A stretch of DNA of 64,000 nt from contig JABACD010000009.1 of NCBI GenBank assembly GCA_014237855.1, forward strand, positions 1 to 64,000, read 5' to 3'. The translations under genes were made by a program, and so were the position numbers. The notes beneath the pieces are model-generated. The model ran no database searches. It was not told the DNA's origin and saw only the letters and a program-made list of their open reading frames with translations. This document shows positions 15,846-25,328 of the stretch, piece by piece. This stretch comes from Planctomycetota bacterium (GTDB lineage: Bacteria; Planctomycetota; UBA1135; GCA-002686595). Numbering within the stretch: the stretch's first letter is position 1; each line of letters starts with the position of its first letter.

Positions 15846-16910
15846 ATGAGCAAGGCACAGCCCAAGAAGACCCTCTCCGTATTTCAGCGTCGCTGGAGGA
15901 AGTTCAAGACCCTCAAGCGAGGTTGGTACAGCTTCCTGATCCTGACGACCCTGTACGCCATAAGCCTGGCCAATCCCCTGCTGATCAACAGCAAGGCCCT
16001 GGCCGTCAAGTACGATGGAGAGTACTTCTTTCCAGTGACCGGCCAGTTCAATCAGGCCAGGGACTTCGGGCAGCGGATCATCGGTGAAGCTGACTACCGC
16101 AAGCTCGAGGCGCAGTTCGAGGAAGAGGGGGGTGACAACTGGGTGCTGATGCCGCTCTACCCCTTCCATCCCGACGAGTCGCTGCTCGATGACCCCAACC
16201 TGCCGGGTCGACCTCCTCACTTTCCGACTGGCGAGCACTGGTTAGGAACGGACAACCGTGGACGTGATGTGCTTGCCCGGCTTGCCTACGGATTCCGAAT
16301 CTCGATCACCTTTGCACTGGGGGTGGTGCTGCTCTCCTACATCGTCGGGATGTCCGTCGGACAGTTACTGGGATACTTTGGAGGGCGTGTGGACATCTAC
16401 GGCCAGCGCCTGGTCGAGATCTGGAGTGGGCTCCCATTCCTCTACACGGTGATCATCATCAGCTCGATCGTGACCCCATCGATCTGGATCCTGATCGCAA
16501 TCCTGGCCACCTTCCGCTGGATGGGCATCAGCCTCTACATCAGGGGTGAGGTCTACAGGGAGAAGTCCAGGGACTACGTGGCTGCCGCCATTGCCCAGGG
16601 CGAGCCCCACAGATCGATCATGTTCAGGCACATCCTCCCCAACTCCCTGACACCGATCGTCAGCTTCGCGCCCTTTGCCCTGGTGGCTGCAATCTCGTCC
16701 CTCGTGTCACTGGACTTCCTGGGCTTTGGGCTCCCAGCGCCCACATCGAGCTGGGGGGAGATGGTCAGCCAGGGGCTCCAGAACATCAGCAAGTGGCACC
16801 TGATCGTGTTCCCTCTGACTGCTCTCTTCTTCACGCTCATGATGGTGGTCTTCATCGGTGAGGCCATCCGTGAAGCTTTCGACCCCAAGGTCTTCTCGAG
16901 GCTACGCTGA
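15846..16910 (+). CDS. YejE/OppC-type permease
   Basis: A 354-residue inner-membrane permease, the partner of the YejB-like protein. It has an N-terminal TM helix (27-46), then a long external loop (about 50-135) with YDGEYFFPVTGQ and the conserved GEHWLGTDNRGRDVLARLAYGFRIS, which is typical of YejE. Further helices follow, with the EAA motif region DYVAAAIAQGEPHRSIMFRH and the ending GEAIREAFDPKVFS. The start lies nine bases after the previous stop; the TGA shares its last base with the next ATG (TGATG). Confidence 0.93.
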   Translation: MSKAQPKKTLSVFQRRWRKFKTLKRGWYSFLILTTLYAISLANPLLINSKALAVKYDGEYFFPVTGQFNQARDFGQRIIGEADYRKLEAQFEEEGGDNWVLMPLYPFHPDESLLDDPNLPGRPPHFPTGEHWLGTDNRGRDVLARLAYGFRISITFALGVVLLSYIVGMSVGQLLGYFGGRVDIYGQRLVEIWSGLPFLYTVIIISSIVTPSIWILIAILATFRWMGISLYIRGEVYREKSRDYVAAAIAQGEPHRSIMFRHILPNSLTPIVSFAPFALVAAISSLVSLDFLGFGLPAPTSSWGEMVSQGLQNISKWHLIVFPLTALFFTLMMVVFIGEAIREAFDPKVFSRLR

Positions 16911-17914
16911 TGTCGAGCGGTAGGAAGAAGCTCCTGCAGGTGAAGAACCTGCATACCAAGTTCCTGGTAGAAGGACACGAGGCCAATGCGGTCAATGGCG
17001 TCAGCTTCGACATCTACGAGGACGAGATGCTCGGTATCGTGGGAGAGTCCGGCTCCGGCAAGTCGGTAACCTCGCTCTCGATCATGCGACTGATTCCAGA
17101 CCCACCCGGAAAGATCGCCGGCGGCGAGATCATGATGGGCGAGCGCGACCTCCTCAAGCTCAGCTACGAGGAGATGCGCCAGATTCGCGGTCGCGACATC
17201 GCGATGATATTTCAGGAGCCGATGACCTCACTCAACCCGGTCTTCACGGTCGGGATGCAGGTCGGCGAGTCCCTGCGCGTTCACGACACCATCAGCAAGG
17301 AAGAGGCCCGGCAGGCCGCCATCGAGGTTCTCACGCAGGTAGGGATCCCAGACGCAGCACGACGCCTCAACGACTACCCCCATCAGTTCTCTGGCGGCAT
17401 GCGTCAGAGAGTGATGATCGCCATGGCCCTGATCTGCAAGCCGGCGCTCCTGATCGCAGACGAGCCGACGACAGCCCTCGACGTCACGATCCAGGCACAG
17501 ATTCTGGATCTGATGAAGGACCTGCAGAGCGACCGCCCCGGAGCTTCGATCTTACTGATCACCCATGACCTGGCAGTCATCGCAGAGACCTGTGACCGGG
17601 TCATCGTGATGTATGGCGGACAGATCCAGGAGATCGCCTCGATCACGGAACTCTTCGACGAACCGCGCCACCCCTACACCCGTGGGCTCTTGCGCTCCAT
17701 CCCCCACTCTCAGGACAAGGGCAAGCAACTCGAGGCGATTCCCGGCAATGTGCCGAGCATCTTCGACTTCCCCGCCGGCTGTCGATTCAACACGCGCTGT
17801 GCAGATGTGGTGGACCGCTGCAAGACCGAGGTTCCTGCTCTTCACGAGGTGTCACCGGGGCACTGCGTACGCTGCCATCTGGTTGAAGATGATGCCAAGG
17901 AGGCTGGGGCATGA
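16910..17914 (+). CDS. Peptide ABC transporter ATPase, OppD-type
   Basis: A 334-residue ATPase. Walker A is GESGSGKS, the Q-loop is [12 protein letters not shown], the signature is [12 protein letters not shown], Walker B is [12 protein letters not shown] and the switch histidine is in [11 protein letters not shown]. The C-terminal oligopeptide-transporter domain with cysteines ([19 protein letters not shown]) is the typical OppD/DppD iron-sulfur-like region. E. coli Yej has one fused ATPase, YejF; here two separate ATPases serve YejB/YejE-type permeases. The stop overlaps the next start (ATGA). Confidence 0.95.
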   Translation: MSSGRKKLLQVKNLHTKFLVEGHEANAVNGVSFDIYEDEMLGIVGESGSGKSVTSLSIMRLIPDPPGKIAGGEIMMGERDLLKLSYEEMRQIRGRDIAMIFQEPMTSLNPVFTVGMQVGESLRVHDTISKEEARQAAIEVLTQVGIPDAARRLNDYPHQFSGGMRQRVMIAMALICKPALLIADEPTTALDVTIQAQILDLMKDLQSDRPGASILLITHDLAVIAETCDRVIVMYGGQIQEIASITELFDEPRHPYTRGLLRSIPHSQDKGKQLEAIPGNVPSIFDFPAGCRFNTRCADVVDRCKTEVPALHEVSPGHCVRCHLVEDDAKEAGA

Positions 17915-18927
17915 GCACCACCAGTGACACCCTGCTGGAGGTCAAGAACCTCAAGGTCTGGTTCCCGATCTATGGAGGCATACTGCGCCACAAGATCGGT
18001 ACCGTACGAGCTGTAGACGGAGTCGACTTCGAGCTACGTCGCGGCGAGGTCCTCGGCCTCGTGGGTGAGTCAGGCTCGGGCAAGACGACCGTTGGTCGTG
18101 CCGTGATCAACCTACACAAGCCGATGTACCCGGACGTGGAACTCGAAGGAGAGATCAACTTCAGGTCCACCGATCTTCCCGAGAAAAACCTGAACGGCCT
18201 CTCCCGCAAGGACATGCATCCCTATCGGGCTGACGTCCAGATGATCTTTCAGGACCCCTTCTCCTCGCTGAACCCGAGAATGACCGTTCAGCAAATCGTG
18301 GAAGGCCCCATGAAGATCCACACGGACATGGGGAGCAGCGAGCGCAGAGAACGCGTCATTGGCCTCCTTGATCGTGTCGGACTCCAGCCCCAGTACGCGG
18401 AGCGTTATCCGCACGAGTTCTCCGGCGGCCAGAGGCAGCGAATCGGAATTGCCCGCGCGCTCGCCACGCGGCCAAACCTGATCATCGCCGACGAACCCGT
18501 CAGCGCCCTGGACGTCTCGGTCCAGGCCCAGGTGATCAACCTGATGCAGGAGCTGAAGGACGACTTCGGTCTGACCTACATCTTCGTCGCCCACGACATC
18601 TCGGTCGTCTACCACATCTCCGACCGCATCGCGGTCATGTACCTGGGCAACATCGTTGAGATCGGCAGCGCAGAAGACGTCTACAGGAGGCCACGACACC
18701 CCTACTCCCGCGCTCTGCTCTCATCGGTACCGCAACCAGACCCGCGCTCGGACAAGTCCGGACGCGTTCTACTCGAGGGCGATATCCCCACGCCCCTCGC
18801 AAAGCCATCTGGTTGTGGGTTCCGAACACGCTGTCCGATCGCAAGGCCGGAATGCGCCAACGAGGTGCCTCAGTTCCAAGACCGCGGTAATGGCCACCTG
18901 GTGGCCTGCCCCTTCGTCGAAGAATGA
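17911..18927 (+). CDS. Peptide ABC transporter ATPase, OppF-type
   Basis: A 338-residue ATPase pairing with the OppD-type subunit. The N-terminus [25 protein letters not shown] is typical of OppF/DppF. Walker A is GESGSGKT, the Q-loop is [12 protein letters not shown], the signature is [12 protein letters not shown], Walker B is [12 protein letters not shown] and the switch is FVAHDISVV. The C-terminal cysteine region is [13 protein letters not shown]. The stop overlaps the ATG of the following glycosyltransferase gene by four bases. Confidence 0.95.
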   Translation: MSTTSDTLLEVKNLKVWFPIYGGILRHKIGTVRAVDGVDFELRRGEVLGLVGESGSGKTTVGRAVINLHKPMYPDVELEGEINFRSTDLPEKNLNGLSRKDMHPYRADVQMIFQDPFSSLNPRMTVQQIVEGPMKIHTDMGSSERRERVIGLLDRVGLQPQYAERYPHEFSGGQRQRIGIARALATRPNLIIADEPVSALDVSVQAQVINLMQELKDDFGLTYIFVAHDISVVYHISDRIAVMYLGNIVEIGSAEDVYRRPRHPYSRALLSSVPQPDPRSDKSGRVLLEGDIPTPLAKPSGCGFRTRCPIARPECANEVPQFQDRGNGHLVACPFVEE

Positions 18928-20603
18928 GCGAGACCAAGCTGCCCCCGACTGACCGTAGGAGTCAGCTGGGCACGGCTCTCCTTGCCGTAGCCCTCATCGT
19001 CTTCGCTCTCATCGTCTGGCGCAGCTACTTCCTCATCGACGATGCCTTCATCTCGTTTCGTTACGCGAAGAACTGGGCGGATGGTCATGGCCCTGTCTAC
19101 AACCCGGGAATATCGGCCCCTGTGGAGGGTTACAGCAACTTCTCCTGGGTTGCACTGCTGACGCTGGGTGCACTCGCTGGCGCGAGCCCAGTCATTCTCT
19201 CCAACGTGCTCTCCATTGCTGCGGCTACGGCAACAGTACTCCTCTGCTATCGCTTCCTGACGAGGCGCCTCGAACTGGATGGCCTGAGTTCCGGCCTCGC
19301 GACCCTGGCCCTGGCGGCCCTCCCTTGCTTCGGTGTCTGGGCTACCGGGGGGCTCGAGACGGCCCTCTTTGGCCTGCTTCTGTTCGGATGCTGGTACCTG
19401 CTGACCGCGAACCCCGACCATGCTGAGGTTCGACGCGGAGCCCTGGTAGGCCTCCTGGGAATCGTGCTTGTGCTCACCCGGGTCGAGGGCTTCCTCTGGA
19501 TTGCTGGTCTCTGCCTGGCGGCAGTCGTGGCCTGCCGCCCCTCGGTTCCCTGGAAGCGATTGATCATCTTTGTAGCCGTCGTGGCCATCGGCGTGCTCCC
19601 CCACCTGTTCTGGCGTCACTCCTTCTACGGGGAGTGGGTCGCGAATACGGTCCAAGCAAAGTCAGGCTTCTCCTCCCTGACTCTCGCCCGCGGTGCGCGA
19701 AGCCTGGCGACCTGGGGGCTGCTGTTCCTCTGGCCGGTCCTCGTCCTGGCCTCCCCCCTCCTGGCAAGCACGCCCCGTCAGCGCGCACTGGGGTTCTCAG
19801 CCCTTGTCATGGCATCAGGTACGCTGGTCTACAACCTGGCCGTGGGAGGCGACTGGATGCCCATGTTCCGATTCATGGCACCCGCCTCGGCCTTCTTCGC
19901 CATCCTCCTGGGTCTTGGCCTGGCAAGGCTGAAGGAGACACCTCGCGTGATCCTTGGAGCGCTGGCATTGGGCTTCGCTGTTCTGCCAATCTTCGACATC
20001 TCGCCCATCCCGCGCTCTCTTCGCGAGTCGCTCTACTTCCGCGACTTCCAGATTGGATACCAGAGCGAGTGGTATCGCTGGGCAACCAGTGACTACAACA
20101 CCCTGCGGAATACCTGGCGAGGTCGTGCGCTGGCCTCCGTGCTCAGAGGAGACGAGAGCTGGACTGGTGGAGCCATCGGCGCCACGGGGTACTACTCGGG
20201 AATCTACATCCATGACCGCAACGGCCTGGTAAATCGTGAGGTCGCACGGCGCGAGATTGATGCTGGTACCGGTACAGCAGGCCACGAGAAACGCGTCCCG
20301 CGGGCATGGTTCCGAGACCAGTCCCCGACCTACTACAAGATCTTCGTCTCCCCGAAGCCGGTACCTCCACAAGGACCCAGGTTTGACGAAGCCGTCAGAA
20401 CCCTGATGCAGGTCCTGTTCGTCGACGAAAAAGAGCGCCCGCTGACCGAGTGCTCAACAGTGAAGGTCATCCCCATCAAGGGGATCCCGCCGCTGCCTCC
20501 GGACTCCGCGCTGGTGGTCCTGGAACACGAGCCCAACCGCAGGAGAGCACGGACTTTCTGGTCTCGCTACCTGCAGGCGTCCGGCCCCAAGAGCAATCGG
20601 TGA
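18924..20603 (+). CDS. GT-C fold membrane glycosyltransferase (AftB/ArnT-like)
   Basis: A 559-residue polytopic membrane protein with about 10-12 hydrophobic segments across residues 15-350 and a soluble C-terminal part. The first external loop has FLIDDAFISFRYAKNWADGHGP and PVEGYSNFSWV, the Asp-Asp motif and context of GT-C enzymes that use lipid-linked sugars, such as mycobacterial AftB-like proteins. The gene starts in an ATGA overlap with the OppF-type ATPase gene. Shared expression with a peptide importer is therefore likely, but no functional link is evident. The acceptor is unknown. It converges on the phosphatase-fold gene 40 bases away. Confidence 0.8.
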   Translation: MSETKLPPTDRRSQLGTALLAVALIVFALIVWRSYFLIDDAFISFRYAKNWADGHGPVYNPGISAPVEGYSNFSWVALLTLGALAGASPVILSNVLSIAAATATVLLCYRFLTRRLELDGLSSGLATLALAALPCFGVWATGGLETALFGLLLFGCWYLLTANPDHAEVRRGALVGLLGIVLVLTRVEGFLWIAGLCLAAVVACRPSVPWKRLIIFVAVVAIGVLPHLFWRHSFYGEWVANTVQAKSGFSSLTLARGARSLATWGLLFLWPVLVLASPLLASTPRQRALGFSALVMASGTLVYNLAVGGDWMPMFRFMAPASAFFAILLGLGLARLKETPRVILGALALGFAVLPIFDISPIPRSLRESLYFRDFQIGYQSEWYRWATSDYNTLRNTWRGRALASVLRGDESWTGGAIGATGYYSGIYIHDRNGLVNREVARREIDAGTGTAGHEKRVPRAWFRDQSPTYYKIFVSPKPVPPQGPRFDEAVRTLMQVLFVDEKERPLTECSTVKVIPIKGIPPLPPDSALVVLEHEPNRRRARTFWSRYLQASGPKSNR

Positions 20604-20643
20604 GGAAGGACACCGGCAGCAAGTCGAGGAAGAAGCCCCTCGA

Positions 20644-22680
20644 TCACTCACCGTCCTCGCCGAGCTCGATGTAGCCGACCCCCTCAAGCAAGCTCCGCGT
20701 TGCCGCACCAGCCCCAAAACTGAACGTCGACTGGGTTCTGGCTTCCCGCCACTTGAGGATCCTTGCCCTGAGCCGCTCTGCCACCTCCGGGTACCTGGCT
20801 GACACATCCAGCAACTCGGTTGGGTCGTTGCGCCGATCATACAGACGCCACTGCCCCTCTCCGGGATCCACCTCCGGTAGAGTCCGGAAGGGCACACCCT
20901 TGGGGGCCCAATGCAAGGCCCAGTCATCCTCCAGGACGCCGAAGATCTCGACCATGGCCCAGTCGTTCCAGATGCCCTTGGTCGTGTGAAAGAACAACTC
21001 ACCCTCAGGCTCCAGGCCTGGTTCGACCAGGTTGAGTCCATCCTCGACCGGGAGCTGGCCTCCCCCCAGGAGGGCTAGTGTCGTTGCAAGGTGGCGGTTT
21101 GAAACGCGCTGAGTACGGCGCTCTCCACGGGGAATGCCTGGACCGGAAATAACCAGCGGCGTGCGCATCAGCTCGGGGTGGAGGCTGTGCGCATGGTTCG
21201 TCAGACCATGGTCGAAGAGCTCTTCACCGTGGTCACTCGTGTAGGCGATGACAGTCTTGTCTGTCAGCCCCAGCTCCCTCACTTCGTCGAGCAGCTGCCC
21301 TACACACTCATCCGCAGTGGCGACGCAGGCATCATAGGCTGCCTGCACCCACGCTTCCTCTGTTGGAGTGACGAAGTCATGGTAGTCGTAGCCGTTCGGC
21401 CCAACCTCCACGACCTTCTTGCGCAGGCGGCCCCCTAGCTTGCGGTATCCATGCTCTGGAAAGCCCTCGGGCTTCTGACCGCCCAATCGAGCCTGTTGCT
21501 CCGGGCTTGGTCGATGCGGGTCATGAGGATCCACCAGATGCAAGTAGAGGAAGAAGCGCCTCCCCGCGTTCTCGCGCAGCCAGCTCAGTACTTCTGGCAT
21601 GACCTCTGCTCCCGGTGTGAAGTCCGCGGTCGTCTCGAACCGCTCAAAGCCAGCGTCGAAGTTCTTGTCCGCCACTATCAGCGGATTGCAGGAGAAGCCA
21701 GCAGTGCTGAAGCCCCGCTCCGCTAGCAGCTTGGGGAGAGAGGGGAGCTCGTGGCTCAGATAGCAGGACTCGTGACTCGTGACCCCGTGAGCAAGTGGCT
21801 CGAGGCCCGTCAGGATCGAGGCGGTTGCGGGCCATGTCCAGGGCGCTGTGACCCAGGCGTCTTCGAAGGTCAGGCCACGGCGGGCCAGGCGATCGAGATT
21901 GGGAGTCGTGACCCTGGAATAGCCTCCGGTGGAGACCCGATCGGCACGCTCGGTATCAACAACGACGAGAATGATGTTGGGCTCTTCCTCCGTGGCCTCG
22001 CGACGGGGAGTGACGAGGCTCGACTCGGTCACCAGGCCCCCAAATCCAAACTTCAAGTCAGGGAGCTTCCGCCGTGAGCCACGCACCTCGGCAAACAGCG
22101 TCAGGGTCTGTCCTCCAGAGACGAGAAGACCGTCTTGCTTGCCACCAAGCCAGTGCCAGACCTGAGGGTCCTTGGCCGTTCGAGGCCCTGGTGGAGTCGG
22201 CAACACGGGGACAGTCAGGTCGAGGACGACCTCGCCGTCAAGGTGCGCCTCGAAGTGAACACGCAGGGGCTGTCCGCCCGCAGGCAAGCTGCGCGGCACG
22301 GAGAGATCGACTCCTGCAGCAGCGCGCAGGACTGCCGGGCCCTCCCCCTGTGGAAAGGTGTAGGCCACACGAGTTCCAGTCGGCAACAGGATCGACGGCA
22401 GATCCCCAGCATCATGATTTGCCGAGTATGAGGGCGTCAGAACCCCGAATTGCGGACCCAGCTCACCATGGGTTTCAGTCACTCGCCAGTCACTCAGATC
22501 CTCGAGGAGATCTCGCTGGACGACCACTCGCTCGAAGGATCCCAGATCCTCACCCCCACAGCCGAGAGAGCCAGCCATCAAGGCCAGCACACCCTGCCAG
22601 CCCAGTAACCTGCCTGGCCCAACCACCTTCTTCTCGAGCTCGGCCAAGTTACTTGAGGACCCTCGGCGCTTCACATACAC
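20644..22680 (-). CDS. Alkaline-phosphatase-superfamily (sulfatase-like) lipoprotein with Thr nucleophile
   Basis: A 678-residue exported enzyme. A hydrophobic stretch (24-38) ends near C41 (MAGSLGCGG), a weak lipobox. Residues about 45-215 form an unassigned beta-rich domain; the sulfatase-type domain starts at about 234 with [13 protein letters not shown] (metal ligand D242). The sulfatase signature CxPxR reads TWPAT here (T282-T286), so formylglycine cannot form. Threonine is the nucleophile in phosphotransferases such as LtaS and phosphoethanolamine transferases. SDHGEE and HAHS supply the other metal ligands. Hydrolase or transferase action on a phosphorylated cell-surface molecule is more likely than sulfatase activity. 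The ATG at 22680 has a nearby GAGG and overlaps the upstream gene by 32 bases; a GTG at 22626 is an alternative that gives a more compact lipoprotein signal. Confidence 0.8.
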   Translation of the reverse strand: MYVKRRGSSSNLAELEKKVVGPGRLLGWQGVLALMAGSLGCGGEDLGSFERVVVQRDLLEDLSDWRVTETHGELGPQFGVLTPSYSANHDAGDLPSILLPTGTRVAYTFPQGEGPAVLRAAAGVDLSVPRSLPAGGQPLRVHFEAHLDGEVVLDLTVPVLPTPPGPRTAKDPQVWHWLGGKQDGLLVSGGQTLTLFAEVRGSRRKLPDLKFGFGGLVTESSLVTPRREATEEEPNIILVVVDTERADRVSTGGYSRVTTPNLDRLARRGLTFEDAWVTAPWTWPATASILTGLEPLAHGVTSHESCYLSHELPSLPKLLAERGFSTAGFSCNPLIVADKNFDAGFERFETTADFTPGAEVMPEVLSWLRENAGRRFFLYLHLVDPHDPHRPSPEQQARLGGQKPEGFPEHGYRKLGGRLRKKVVEVGPNGYDYHDFVTPTEEAWVQAAYDACVATADECVGQLLDEVRELGLTDKTVIAYTSDHGEELFDHGLTNHAHSLHPELMRTPLVISGPGIPRGERRTQRVSNRHLATTLALLGGGQLPVEDGLNLVEPGLEPEGELFFHTTKGIWNDWAMVEIFGVLEDDWALHWAPKGVPFRTLPEVDPGEGQWRLYDRRNDPTELLDVSARYPEVAERLRARILKWREARTQSTFSFGAGAATRSLLEGVGYIELGEDGE

Positions 22681-24778
22681 CCTCGTGACAGAGATAGGTC
22701 GTCGGCTGGCCCCCCTGCATGACCTTTCCTCTTGCCGCAGGCAACAGCTTCACGAGCGCTTCCTCCGTGCCAGGCTCGATGTGAATCAAGACTCTCGAAG
22801 GAGGCCACTGCTGTTGGATGCTGCGTAGCTCAGCCTGTACTCGGGGATCGTCACGCTTGCCCACCACGTAGATTTCTGGCGGTGAACTGGTCAGGAAGTC
22901 TGTCAGCAGCAAGAGCTGACCGAAGGCGCTGGGATGACGGTGCAAGCGGTCACCATGGGCCGCCAGACCTGCGCGAGCCTGGCCAATCTGCTCAAGATCT
23001 CCCTGCATCAACCCAATGCGCGCGCCATTGAGCAGAGCCACCCCGATGTCACTGGGCAAGCTGCTCTCCTGGGGATCGCTCATTCGCATCGGCAGCTTCT
23101 CTGTATTGTCGGCAGTCGAGTAGTAAGAGCCCTGATCCGTCCTGAAGTGCTCATCGGCGTACTCCTGCATGGAGACCGCAGCTTCCAGCCAGCGCAGGTC
23201 CAGGTCAGCCTCGTAGAGATCGAGCAACCCCTGGGTGACGAATGCATAGTCCTCGAGATAGGCATCGAGGTGGGACCTCTCTCCCCGGCGCGTACGGTAG
23301 AGACTGCCATCACTCCTTCTCATGGACGTCAGGAGGAATTCAGCATTGCGCTGTGCCGCAGTCAGGTAGCGAGGCTCCTCGAGCACGACTGCCGCTCTGG
23401 CAAAGGCACGCAGCATGAGTCCATTCCAGGAGGAGAGGACCTTGTCGTCCAGGAGCGGATGAATACGTTGCTCTCGAGCCTCGTAGAGCAGTGCCCGGCA
23501 CCGCTTGATGGCAGCGCGCACCTCCTCGACGCTCCTCTCGGTCCTTGCAGCCACCGCTTCATGGGTGGTACGTGCAGTCAGGATGTTGTGGCCCTCGAAG
23601 TTGCCCGCTCGAGTGACTCCGTACCAGGCCTCCGCAACCTCAAAGTCGTCGCCGCAGACCTCCTCCAGTTGATCGCGGCTCCAGACGAAGAACTTGCCCT
23701 CTTCGCCCTCGCTGTCCGCATCGGTGGTCGAGTAGAAGCCGCCTTCTGGGCTGGTCATTTCCCGTAGCACGTAGTCCAGAATCTCCTCACAGATCTGGCG
23801 ATAGAACGGATTCCCAGTTGCTTGCCAGGCCTCCAGGTAGACCAGCGCCAGTTGAGAGTTGTCATACAGCATCTTCTCGAAGTGCGGCACGGTCCACTCA
23901 CGGTCGACGGAGTACCGCGCAAACCCACCAGCAAGCTGATCGTAGATCCCGCCCCTCGCCATCTCCTCCAGGGTCTTGGCGGCCATCGCGACAGCCTGTG
24001 CATCCCCCGTCTGACTCCCCACCCTGAGGAGATGGGTAAGCTCGGTGCAGTGAGGGAACTTCGGAGCAAAGCGCGGGGCACGGCCGAAGCCCCCATGCTG
24101 GGCATCGAAGTTGTTTCGGGAGTACCCAAGGGCTGTGACGAGAAGAGCGCGCTGTGGGAGCTTACCGGCTCCGGCCTCAGCAGCACTCGCCCTCAACTGG
24201 TCCATGACGAGCTTACCCTGAGCCAAGACCGCCTCGCGCTGACCAACCCACAGGCCGTGGGCATGCTTGAGCACGTCGTCAAATCCTGGACGGCCGTACT
24301 TGGCCTTGGGCGGGTAGTAGGTCCCCCCGATGAACGGCTCCAGATCGGGGGTCATGAACACCGACATGGGCCACCCGCCGCTCCCCGTCATGCGCTGGAC
24401 TGCAGACATGTAGATGTCGTCGATGTCCGGGCGTTCCTCTCGGTCCACCTTGATGCAGACGAACCAGTCATTCATCAGCTTCGCGATCTCTTCACTCTCG
24501 AAGGACTCGCGCTCCATCACATGACACCAGTGACAGGCCGAGTAGCCGACCGACAGAAAGATGGGCTTGTCCTCATCCTTGGCTCGCTGGAGCGCCTCCG
24601 GGCCCCAGGGATACCAGTCCACGGGGTTGTAAACGTGCTGAAGCAGGTAAGGGGAGGTCTCGTTCGCCAGATGGTTCTTGGGGCCCTCTGGGTGGCCTTC
24701 TAGAGGATCGTTCACTTGTGCGATTGCCTGAGAGCCGAGGAGGAGGGCCAATGTGCTGATGCGGAATAGATCTGACAT
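22649..24778 (-). CDS. YyaL/SSP411-type thioredoxin-domain protein (DUF255), exported
   Basis: A 709-residue protein. An N-terminal signal peptide ([21 protein letters not shown]) is followed by the DUF255 thioredoxin-like domain: [21 protein letters not shown], the redox motif CHWC (C82, C85), VDREERPDI and [24 protein letters not shown]. Then comes an alpha/alpha-barrel like N-acylglucosamine 2-epimerase ([37 protein letters not shown]) and a C-terminal piece with a CHEGVC motif. Most family members lack a signal peptide; here one is likely, so the protein may act outside the cytoplasm. The ATG at 24778 was chosen for the signal peptide. It is probably co-transcribed with the phosphatase-fold gene that it overlaps. 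The biochemical role of this family is not established. Confidence 0.88.
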   Translation of the reverse strand: MSDLFRISTLALLLGSQAIAQVNDPLEGHPEGPKNHLANETSPYLLQHVYNPVDWYPWGPEALQRAKDEDKPIFLSVGYSACHWCHVMERESFESEEIAKLMNDWFVCIKVDREERPDIDDIYMSAVQRMTGSGGWPMSVFMTPDLEPFIGGTYYPPKAKYGRPGFDDVLKHAHGLWVGQREAVLAQGKLVMDQLRASAAEAGAGKLPQRALLVTALGYSRNNFDAQHGGFGRAPRFAPKFPHCTELTHLLRVGSQTGDAQAVAMAAKTLEEMARGGIYDQLAGGFARYSVDREWTVPHFEKMLYDNSQLALVYLEAWQATGNPFYRQICEEILDYVLREMTSPEGGFYSTTDADSEGEEGKFFVWSRDQLEEVCGDDFEVAEAWYGVTRAGNFEGHNILTARTTHEAVAARTERSVEEVRAAIKRCRALLYEAREQRIHPLLDDKVLSSWNGLMLRAFARAAVVLEEPRYLTAAQRNAEFLLTSMRRSDGSLYRTRRGERSHLDAYLEDYAFVTQGLLDLYEADLDLRWLEAAVSMQEYADEHFRTDQGSYYSTADNTEKLPMRMSDPQESSLPSDIGVALLNGARIGLMQGDLEQIGQARAGLAAHGDRLHRHPSAFGQLLLLTDFLTSSPPEIYVVGKRDDPRVQAELRSIQQQWPPSRVLIHIEPGTEEALVKLLPAARGKVMQGGQPTTYLCHEGVCEAPRVLK

Positions 24779-24925
24779 GCGCTGAGCCCTGGTCTGGTGA
24801 GGTCGAGGGAGAGTATCTTGGGCTGTCCCGCTTGGTGCGTTGACCCGAGTCACTCGCAGTCATTCTGGTCGCTTTTGAGGGCCTGTGCGAGGGGCCAGGG
24901 CTTGAATTCCAGTCGCCGCCATGCG

Positions 24926-24962
24926 ATTCCTCCGTACCAGAGGAATTCGAGCATGCTCGAAT
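24926..24962. promoter_or_regulatory. 18-bp perfect palindrome and hairpin, candidate operator
   Basis: ATTCGAGCATGCTCGAAT at 24945-24962 is a perfect 18-bp palindrome. It overlaps a second inverted repeat, ATTCCTC (24926-24932) with GAGGAAT (24940-24946). The site is in the divergent gap between the YyaL-like gene and the glutaredoxin gene, ending 53 bases before the glutaredoxin start. A dimeric repressor or redox regulator site is plausible; no regulator gene is adjacent. Confidence 0.5.
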
Positions 24963-25015
24963 CCCCCCCCCGACCCCCTGCACCTCATCAGATCGTCCCT
25001 GCAACATCCCGCCCC

Positions 25016-25261
25016 ATGAAAGCCGAGATCTACACGACCAGCACCTGCCCCTTCTGCCACGCAACCCTCTCCCTGCTGCAAGAGCGTGGAATCGAAGTCG
25101 AGAATCACGTCATGGACAGCGACCCCCTGGGCCTGATGGAAGTCAAGAAGCTTCACGGCCACCGCACAGTGCCGATCATCCTGCTCGACGGAGAGTTCAT
25201 CGGGGGCAACGACGATCTCCAGCGCCTCGATGCCGCAGGAAAACTGGTCGCCAGCTCCTGA
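25016..25261 (+). CDS. grxC: Glutaredoxin (GrxC-like, dithiol)
   Basis: An 81-residue cytoplasmic glutaredoxin of normal length. The active site is CPFC (C11, C14); HRTVPIILLDGEFIGGNDDL carries the cis-proline and the GG-D glutathione-binding loop. It reduces disulfides and mixed glutathione disulfides. The ATG at 25016 was chosen to give the usual N-terminus MKAEIYTTSTCPFC. It is divergent from the exported thioredoxin-domain gene, with a palindromic site between them. Confidence 0.93.
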   Translation: MKAEIYTTSTCPFCHATLSLLQERGIEVENHVMDSDPLGLMEVKKLHGHRTVPIILLDGEFIGGNDDLQRLDAAGKLVASS

Positions 25262-25328
25262 GTCGAGTGACCTCAATCTGCAAGGGCAGAAGATCTGATG
25301 ACCTCCTCCAAGCCGGAGGGGCTTGCTC

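Noticed and set aside
20644-22680. Straight annotation as sulfatase
   Set aside because: The nucleophile motif reads TWPAT, with no cysteine or serine for formylglycine and no arginine.
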